From assembly GCA_024710355.1 (NCBI GenBank), contig JANJUX010000015.1, forward strand, positions 62,001 through 126,000: DNA of 64,000 bases, in the 5' to 3' direction. The translations under genes were made by a program, and so were the position numbers. Positions 58,325 through 64,000 of the stretch are shown piece by piece (within the stretch, counting starts at the first letter, position 1; the number at the start of each line of letters is the position of its first letter). The notes under the pieces are model-generated. The model saw only the letters and a list, made by a program, of their open reading frames with translations, searched no databases and was not told the origin of the DNA. The DNA comes from Candidatus Rifleibacteriota bacterium (GTDB lineage: Bacteria; Muiribacteriota; Ozemobacteria; Ozemobacterales; Ozemobacteraceae).

Positions 58325-59441
58325 TGCTTTTTCTGCTGACCGCAGACTGCCATGGCTGAAGCTGGCGTCAATGAACTGGCTGGGCGCCACCCTTGCTGCC
58401 GGCCTGATCAAGGAATTTGAAACGCCACAACGGGCTTTTCGTGCGACCAAAGGTGACCTGCTGGCCATCAAGGGCTGGGATATCAGGCGTGCCGAGCGTT
58501 TTGTCGCCGAAGCCGCCCGTGTTGAGCCGGTCTGCCCGCCAGAAGTGCTCGACCGCAAAGATGTCAGGCTCGTCACTTTCAATGACGAAGATTACCCGGC
58601 GCTGCTGCGTGAAATACCCGATTCGCCGGTCGCCCTGTTCGTCAGAGGCCGGCTCGATTTTGGCAGCGCGCCGGCAATCGCCATAGTCGGCGCCCGCAAC
58701 GGCACCCAGATGGGGTATGACATTGCCCGTGACTTTGGCTGTCGTCTGGCCCGGGCCGGGTTTGTCGTCGTCAGCGGGCTGGCACTTGGTATCGATACCT
58801 ATGCGCATCGCGGTGCTCTCGAAGCCGATGGGCATACGGTCGCGGTTCTTGCAAACGGGCCCGACGTGGTTTATCCGCGGGGTAACCTGAAAATCCGTGA
58901 TGCAATACTTAAAAAGGGTGCGGTAATCTCTGAATACGCCCCAGGAACCATTGCCAGGCCCTGGTTTTTTCCGGTGCGCAATCGCATTATTTCCGGAATG
59001 TGCGTGGCAACGCTGGTTGTCGAAGCCAGTGCCCGCAGTGGTTCGCTGATTACCGCCAGACTCGCGGGTGAGCAGAACCGTGAGATTTTCGCGATTCCCG
59101 GCAGTATCAAATCGAGCACATCAGAAGGAACGCTGAGCCTGCTGCAGGAAGGCGGCATTATGGTCACCGATCCTGATGAAATCATCAGATACTATTCTGC
59201 TCTTTTGCCGGATAAAGCGTTTGAAGCAGAAAAAAATCAGGATGACGATCTCACGGATGAAGAGAAAAAATTGCTGTCGCAACTGGCATCAGAAGCCGTT
59301 TCTCTCGATCGGCTGCTCGAAAATGGCTGGCAGCGAGAAAGATTGTTTTCTTTACTTTTGCAGCTCGAAATGAGAGATTATGTGATTAAACTAACCGGAA
59401 GCACTTATCAGGCAAGAAAAAAAGTGAACGAAAAAAGGTAG
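58317..59441 (+). CDS. dprA: DNA processing protein DprA (Smf)
   Basis: 374 residues from ATG 58317, overlapping the HEAT gene by 8 bases. The N-terminal SAM-like part is followed by the Rossmann core with AIVGARNGTQMGYD and GLALGIDTYAHRGAL, then the DNA-binding ARSGSLITARLAGEQNREIFAIPG stretch. The C-terminus (EEKKLLSQLASEAVSLDRLL) is a winged helix. DprA loads RecA on incoming single strands in transformation. The order dprA-smg-topA is conserved in many bacteria. Confidence 0.95.
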   Translation: MADAFSADRRLPWLKLASMNWLGATLAAGLIKEFETPQRAFRATKGDLLAIKGWDIRRAERFVAEAARVEPVCPPEVLDRKDVRLVTFNDEDYPALLREIPDSPVALFVRGRLDFGSAPAIAIVGARNGTQMGYDIARDFGCRLARAGFVVVSGLALGIDTYAHRGALEADGHTVAVLANGPDVVYPRGNLKIRDAILKKGAVISEYAPGTIARPWFFPVRNRIISGMCVATLVVEASARSGSLITARLAGEQNREIFAIPGSIKSSTSEGTLSLLQEGGIMVTDPDEIIRYYSALLPDKAFEAEKNQDDDLTDEEKKLLSQLASEAVSLDRLLENGWQRERLFSLLLQLEMRDYVIKLTGSTYQARKKVNEKR

Positions 59442-59444
59442 GCT

Positions 59445-59939
59445 ATGAACAACATTAAAAGCCCGTTGACCAATATCATGAAAATCATGAGTATTGTCAT
59501 CAAGCGAATTGAAACCAGCGGTGTCGACGAGACCGGCCGTGACCCGATGGTGAGCAAGCTGCTCGAAAAGGGTTTCAAGATCAGCGATATCGATACAGCC
59601 ATGAATCTTGTCGCCATGATCACGCAGAAGGTTGATCCGATCGTCAGGGTCGGCGAGCGCAAGCACTGTTCTGATGGGCGCCCGAGCGGAATCAGACATC
59701 TGCATGCCTGCGAAGCTGCGCGTCTGTTGCCTGAAGCGCAGCAGCTTCTGCTGAAACTCGTCGAAGATGGCGTTATTACCCCGCTGCACTTCGAGAAGGT
59801 GCTTGAATATATCTGGAAAACCGATATGCGGCAGGTCTCGGCCTCTCGGCTTGAGCTGATTGTCATCATGCACAAGCCCGCTTCCGAAATGGAAGGGCAG
59901 GAAATGGCTCCGACACCGCATTCTGTCGAACTGCACTGA
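59445..59939 (+). CDS. smg: Smg family protein
   Basis: 164 residues, between dprA and topA, which is the standard place of smg (DUF494). The N-terminal half is helical (KIMSIVIKRIETSGVDETG), then a segment with GERKHCSDGRPSGIRHLHACEAA, and a C-terminal LLPEAQQLLLKLVEDGVITPLHFEKVLEYIWK part typical of the family. It has been suggested to be linked to RNA or DNA metabolism but the function is unsettled. AAAGG precedes ATG 59445, three bases after the dprA stop. Confidence 0.82.
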   Translation: MNNIKSPLTNIMKIMSIVIKRIETSGVDETGRDPMVSKLLEKGFKISDIDTAMNLVAMITQKVDPIVRVGERKHCSDGRPSGIRHLHACEAARLLPEAQQLLLKLVEDGVITPLHFEKVLEYIWKTDMRQVSASRLELIVIMHKPASEMEGQEMAPTPHSVELH

Positions 59940-59970
59940 AGACCGTGCCAGCAATGGCCCGGGAGGAACA

Positions 59971-62313
59971 ATGACCAAAAATCTGATTATCGTCGAATCA
60001 CCTGGTAAGATCAAAACACTGTCAAAGTTTCTCGGCAAAGATTTTATTGTCGAAGCCAGCAAGGGGCATGTCATCGATCTGCCGCCGTCAAGATTCGGGG
60101 TCAGCACTGAGAATGGTTTTGTTCCTGACTTTCATGTGGTCAAAGACCGCAAAGAGGTTATTCTGCGGCTGCAGAAGGTTGCCCGCACCGTTGATCGTAT
60201 CTATCTTGCGCCTGACCCTGACCGTGAAGGCGAAGCGATCAGCTGGCACCTCGCCAATGTTCTCAACATCGACCCGATGTCTGAGTGCCGCATCACTTTC
60301 AACTCGATTACCAGAGAAGACGTTCTCAAGTCGCTTGAACACCCGAGAAATATCGATTTTGCGCTGGTGAATGCCCAGCAGTCGCGTCGTATTCTCGATC
60401 GCCTCGTGGGTTATCGTCTTTCACCCCTGCTGTGGCAAAAAATCTGCCTGGGTCTGTCGGCTGGCCGCGTTCAGTCTGTTGCCGTCGCCCTGATCTGCCA
60501 GCGCGAAAAGGAAATTCTCGCTTTCAAGCCCGAGGAATACTGGGTTATCAGCGCCGATGTCAAAGGCGAAAAACAGCGCAAGTTTCAGCTCAAGCTGGTT
60601 AAATATTCTGGCAAAAAGACGGTTGTGCCTGATAAAGCCACCGCTGATGCGATTCTGGCGAAAATAAAAGCGGCTGACCTGCAGGTTACTTCTGTTAACA
60701 GCCGCGAACGCCGGCAGGCGCCACCCCCGCCTTTTATCACCAGCACCATGCAGGCTGAAGCCGCGCAAAAATTTGGCTTTACGCCGCGTCGCACCATGTC
60801 GGTGGCGCAGAAACTCTACGAAGGCGTCGAAGTCGGCAGCGAAGGCCAGGTTGGTCTGATAACCTACATGCGAACCGACTCGGTGCGCATTGCACCCGAA
60901 GGGCTCACTGAGCTCGACGGCTATCTCAAAGAAAATTTCAGCAGCGAGTATCGTCTGCCGCACGCGCGCACCTATCGTATGAAAAAGGGTGCCCAGGATG
61001 CTCATGAAGCCATAAGACCGACTTCGGTGCATCGCACGCCCGATCAGATGGCGGCATTTCTCAAGCCAGAACAGCTTAAACTATATACCCTGATCTGGCG
61101 GCGCTATGTTGCCTCGCAGATGGCCGATGCCCGTTACAACGTCGTTACCGTCGATGTCGATGTCGATGGGGCAATTCTGCAGGCTTCTGGCACCACCATG
61201 GTTTTCGATGGCTTCACCTCTCTTTACAACGTCAGTCGCGATGAAGATGCAGAGCCAGAAGTTTCTGAAGAGGGCAAACAGAAGCTGCCGCCGCTCGAAA
61301 AAGGCGAAAAACTGTCTCTCGTGAGCACTTCCGGTGAGCAGAATTTTACTTCGCCACCACCACGCTACAGCGAATCTTCGATCATCAAAACCCTCGAAAA
61401 AGAGGGAATCGGCCGGCCATCCACCTACGCCACGATTGTCGATACCATTCAGCAGCGCAAATATGTGCGCAAGGTCGACGGCAGGTTTCAGCCTTCTGAT
61501 GCCGCTTTTCTCGTCAACCACATTCTTGAAAAATGCTTCTCCGATATCATCAATCCGGGCTTTACTGCCAGCATGGAGAGCCATCTCGACCGTATCGAAG
61601 AAGGCGAGATCGACTGGGTGCAGGTGCTGACCGAGTTTTACGAGCCTTTCATGCGCGACCTCAAGGCGGCCGAAGAAACGGTCGAAAAAGTTCAGATAGC
61701 CTCAGACATAAAATGCGAAAAATGTGGCCAGACGATGCTGGTGCGCATGGGGCGCAGCGGCAAGTTCCTTGCCTGCTCGGGTTACCCCGAGTGCAAGTCG
61801 ACGATCAATATCCCCGAAGAGCTGCTGCTGTTCGCCGATGGCATTCCGCAGCCACCGATGCAGATGACGGCCCTGCTCGAAAGCGTCGGCACACCGCAGC
61901 CGGGCGAACTTGAGCTGGTCGAGGAAAAGTGCGACAAGTGCGGCTCTGACATGCACATTCGCAACGGCAAGTTCGGGCGTTTCATTGCCTGCACCAACTA
62001 CCCGGCCTGCAAAAACACCCGGCCGCTGGTTAAAGAAATTGGTGTGGCCTGCCCGGCTGAGGGCTGTAATGGTAAAATGCTTGAGAAGAAATCGAAACGT
62101 GGCCGACTGTTCTATGGTTGTTCAAATTACCCGACCTGTACTTTGACCACCTGGTCGAAACCGACCGGCGAGCTCTGCCCTGAATGCCGTTCTCCGCTGG
62201 TATGGCATGCCACGAAAAAGCTTGGTAATTATATTAAATGTTCAGGCAAGGGTTGCAAGTTTAAATCGATCCCGGAAGGCAGCACAGATAATGACGAGCA
62301 GCAGGAAGAATAA
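59971..62313 (+). CDS. topA: DNA topoisomerase I
   Basis: 780 residues from ATG 59971 (GGGAGG ahead); longer in-frame starts overlap smg. The Toprim domain shows LIIVESPGKIKTLSKFLG and DPDREGEAISWHLA. The catalytic Tyr lies in GLITYMRTDSVRI, and the central topo core includes SAGRVQSVAV. Four Cys4 zinc ribbons form the C-terminus: CEKCGQTM, CDKCGSDM, CPAEGCNGKM and CPECRSP. The enzyme relaxes negative supercoils. Its 3' end overlaps the trmFO start by 23 bases. Confidence 0.97.
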   Translation: MTKNLIIVESPGKIKTLSKFLGKDFIVEASKGHVIDLPPSRFGVSTENGFVPDFHVVKDRKEVILRLQKVARTVDRIYLAPDPDREGEAISWHLANVLNIDPMSECRITFNSITREDVLKSLEHPRNIDFALVNAQQSRRILDRLVGYRLSPLLWQKICLGLSAGRVQSVAVALICQREKEILAFKPEEYWVISADVKGEKQRKFQLKLVKYSGKKTVVPDKATADAILAKIKAADLQVTSVNSRERRQAPPPPFITSTMQAEAAQKFGFTPRRTMSVAQKLYEGVEVGSEGQVGLITYMRTDSVRIAPEGLTELDGYLKENFSSEYRLPHARTYRMKKGAQDAHEAIRPTSVHRTPDQMAAFLKPEQLKLYTLIWRRYVASQMADARYNVVTVDVDVDGAILQASGTTMVFDGFTSLYNVSRDEDAEPEVSEEGKQKLPPLEKGEKLSLVSTSGEQNFTSPPPRYSESSIIKTLEKEGIGRPSTYATIVDTIQQRKYVRKVDGRFQPSDAAFLVNHILEKCFSDIINPGFTASMESHLDRIEEGEIDWVQVLTEFYEPFMRDLKAAEETVEKVQIASDIKCEKCGQTMLVRMGRSGKFLACSGYPECKSTINIPEELLLFADGIPQPPMQMTALLESVGTPQPGELELVEEKCDKCGSDMHIRNGKFGRFIACTNYPACKNTRPLVKEIGVACPAEGCNGKMLEKKSKRGRLFYGCSNYPTCTLTTWSKPTGELCPECRSPLVWHATKKLGNYIKCSGKGCKFKSIPEGSTDNDEQQEE

Positions 62314-63625
62314 AGAAATCGCCGTAACTGTTATTGGTGCCGGTCTCGCTGGCACCGAGGCCGTTTTTCAGCTTATCAGACGCCAGATTCCAGTGCGTCT
62401 GATCGAGATGCGCCCGAAAGTCAATACCGGTGCCCATACAACTGATCAGTTCGCCGAACTGGTGTGCAGTAACTCCGTTGGCAGTAATTTGCCAGACCGT
62501 GCTTCCGGGCTTCTTAAAGAAGAAATGCGCCTGCTGGGCAGTTACTTCATGGAAGTCGCCTACAAATACCGGGTGCCGGCCGGCAATGCCCTGGCCGTTG
62601 ACCGTGGTGCCTTCGCCCGCGAAATAACCCGCTATCTGCGCACCCATTCGCTGATTGAATTCATCAACGAAGAGGCGGTTGAACTGCCCGAAGATGGTCT
62701 GGTTATCGTTGCTACCGGGCCACTGACATCGCCAGCGCTGCTTGAAAGTCTGCAGAAGCGTCTCGGCAAAAAGAAACTCGAATTCTTCGACGCCGTTGCG
62801 CCTCTGGTGGCTGCTGACAGTATCGATCGCGAAATTGCCTTTAAGGGCAACCGTTATGGTGAGCCAGGCAAGGGCGACTATCTTAACTGCCCGATGAATA
62901 AAGAGCAGTATCTAGAGTTTGTAAAAGCGCTGCTCGAAGCTGAACGCATCGATCTTTCCGATCTCGAAAAGAACGCGCGCAAACAGTTTTTCAACGCCTG
63001 TCAGCCGGTCGAAATCATTGCCGAATCAGGCGTCGACTCGCTGCGCTTCGGGCCTATGAAGCCGGTCGGCTTTACTGATCCGAAAACCGGTAAACGCCCT
63101 TATGCGGTCGTGCAGCTGCGCCAGGATAATCTGCTTGCCAGTCTCTACAATATGGTCGGCTTTCAGACCAACCTGAAGCATCCTGAGCAGAAGCGGGTTT
63201 TCAGCATGATTCCGGGGCTTGAGAAGGCCGAATTCGTTAGATTGGGCCAGATGCACCGTAACTCATACATCAATTCGCCCGAACTGCTCACACCGACCCT
63301 GCAGTTGCGCAGCGACCCGCGCATTTTCTTTGCCGGCCAGCTCTGCGGCGTCGAAGGCTATACCGAGTCGGCCGCTACCGGTCTGCTTGCCGGTATCAAC
63401 GCCGTTCGTATTATCAGCGGCAAAGAACCGGTCGTTGCCCCGCCTGGCACCATGCTTGGCGGTCTGATCAACTACATCACTTTTGCCGGCCATAAGGATT
63501 TCCACCCGATGAATGCCAATTTCGGCATCTTCAGCGGTGAAGAAGGCGCCAAAGGCGATGTCCGCAAAGAACAGATCATCCGCCAGGCCCGCCGCCAGTT
63601 CAGAGAATTTTTCGACCAGCTCTAA
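62291..63625 (+). CDS. trmFO: Methylenetetrahydrofolate--tRNA (uracil-5-)-methyltransferase
   Basis: 444 residues from ATG 62291, the start matching the usual N-terminus; it lies inside the end of topA. The FAD site VTVIGAGLAGTEAVF, the RLIEMRP stretch, and the Cys of ELVCSNSVGSN plus FNACQPVEI (the two functional Cys of the family) are present. It makes 5-methyluridine 54 in tRNA using folate and FAD, as in bacteria that lack TrmA. The topA-trmFO order is common in Firmicutes and several other phyla. Confidence 0.96.
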   Translation: MTSSRKNKEIAVTVIGAGLAGTEAVFQLIRRQIPVRLIEMRPKVNTGAHTTDQFAELVCSNSVGSNLPDRASGLLKEEMRLLGSYFMEVAYKYRVPAGNALAVDRGAFAREITRYLRTHSLIEFINEEAVELPEDGLVIVATGPLTSPALLESLQKRLGKKKLEFFDAVAPLVAADSIDREIAFKGNRYGEPGKGDYLNCPMNKEQYLEFVKALLEAERIDLSDLEKNARKQFFNACQPVEIIAESGVDSLRFGPMKPVGFTDPKTGKRPYAVVQLRQDNLLASLYNMVGFQTNLKHPEQKRVFSMIPGLEKAEFVRLGQMHRNSYINSPELLTPTLQLRSDPRIFFAGQLCGVEGYTESAATGLLAGINAVRIISGKEPVVAPPGTMLGGLINYITFAGHKDFHPMNANFGIFSGEEGAKGDVRKEQIIRQARRQFREFFDQL

Positions 63626-63651
63626 GTCTGTTACACGCGAATTTTCACGAT

Positions 63652-63800
63652 CTCCGTCATTTCCGCGCAAGCGGGAATCTCGTCAAGGCTTAGATCCCTG
63701 CCTTCGCAGGATGACAAACTTTACCCGGCAGACCCGCGTCATTCCCGCGTATTCTGGTCTGCGTCATTCCCGCGCCGGCGGGAATCTTATCTTAAGTTGC
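63652..63800. repeat. GTCATTCCCGCG palindromic repeat cluster
   Basis: At least three copies of the unit GTCATTTCCGCG...GCGGGAATC lie in direct and inverted orientation, ending with GTCATTCCCGCGCCGGCGGG at about 63764. It is the same family as at 30871-31014 and 43318. The units do not have regular spacer lengths, so this is not a CRISPR array. Confidence 0.75.
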
Positions 63801-63848
63801 TCAGATCGCTGCTTACGCAGGTATGGCGCCTGAATTTGCGCTCATAAA

Positions 63849-63879
63849 AAGACTGCCGGGGTTACCCCCCGGCAGTCTT
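63849..63879. terminator. Terminator after trmFO, convergent
   Basis: AAGACTGCCGGGG (63849-63861) pairs with CCCCGGCAGTCTT (63867-63879) in a 13-bp stem, with A-run before and T after. It can serve trmFO and the partial gene on the minus strand. Confidence 0.8.
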
Positions 63880-63889
63880 GTAATTCAGC

Positions 63890-64000
63890 TTACTTCAACC
63901 AGTCGGTCTCACCGCTGCGAATTAACTGCAGGCGTTTTCTTTTACCAGTGTCGTCAAGTTCCAGAATGACCAAGTCGTTAGTGTCGATAAAGTGTATCGC
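63890..64000 (-). CDS. Partial coding sequence, C-terminus only
   Basis: I read 36 codons and a TAA (63892-63890) on the minus strand; the gene starts beyond the right edge. The end, FIDTNDLVILELDDTGKRKR followed by LQLIRSGETDWLK, reads like a last blade or strand of a secreted repeat or propeller protein, but this is too short for a family call. It has no internal stops and is followed by a matching terminator. Confidence 0.5.
   Translation of the reverse strand, partial: AIHFIDTNDLVILELDDTGKRKRLQLIRSGETDWLK

Noticed and set aside
63652..63800. A CRISPR array
   Set aside because: The repeats are palindromic, unequal and in mixed orientation, with no equal-length spacers, and no cas genes are in the window.
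1..64000. Phage, integrative element, toxin-antitoxin or restriction-modification defence locus
   Set aside because: No integrase, transposase, portal, methylase, endonuclease or toxin family was recognised; the genes are mostly chromosomal housekeeping and envelope genes.

Overview
This 64 kb window looks like a chromosome segment from a free-living Gram-negative bacterium. It is densely coded, has moderate to high GC, and carries no transposase, integrase, phage gene, tRNA or rRNA that I can see. The outer-membrane lifestyle is inferred from heptosyltransferase-type (GT9) and GT39 glycosyltransferases, many lipobox proteins and periplasmic thioredoxins and cytochromes. The order dprA-smg-topA-trmFO, and a diadenylate cyclase/YbbR pair in a Gram-negative setting, point away from Gammaproteobacteria. 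A deep-branching or candidate-phylum lineage (for example a Riflebacteria-like group) would fit, but that is a low-confidence guess.

Layout. 1-4009 (minus): a periplasmic redox operon, reading RDD membrane protein, two TlpA-like thioredoxins, parvulin isomerase, HAMP membrane protein and a multiheme cytochrome that runs off the left edge. 4117-9393 (plus): a phosphodiesterase, a Dpp-type peptide importer without ATPase genes, a gamma-glutamyl amidohydrolase and a small secreted protein. 9529-14399: a lone DPPR-synthase-like UbiA protein, then a tightly overlapping operon of a degenerate radical-SAM-like protein, AroQ and a U32 RNA-hydroxylase-like protein. 14409-22397: universal stress protein, TolB-like propeller, LysM protein, a hydrolase-fold protein without its nucleophile, Ddl, an orphan TAXI binding protein, an orphan ThiT and ribosomal protein L28.

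22730-43166 is the accessory, envelope-facing part: an Ig-like lipoprotein, a sugar-transferase cluster divergent from a GT39-GT9-PfpI cluster, a membrane-anchored HExxH protease, YjbQ, two poly-Gly lipoproteins (one of 1463 residues with five tandem repeats) and an M16-family protein whose two halves have both lost the zinc site. 43436-44299 encodes a sigma-70 factor with an unusual structured leader.

44592-51952 (minus) is a DNA-repair operon: yebC-ruvA-ruvB-mutS plus a DUF2325 coiled-coil protein overlapping mutS. 53043-63625 (plus) is one long run: dapA, cdaA, a YbbR gene, a 773-residue HEAT-repeat protein, dprA, smg, topA and trmFO. It joins cell-wall precursor supply and c-di-AMP signalling to DNA uptake, topology and tRNA modification. 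Dispersed GTCATYCC-type palindromic repeats lie at three intergenic sites. Nothing resembles a classical defence or mobile system. The most novel candidates are the DUF2325-MutS pair, the HEAT-DprA pair, the AroQ-U32-radical-SAM-like operon, the M16 pseudoprotease and the sigma-factor leader.
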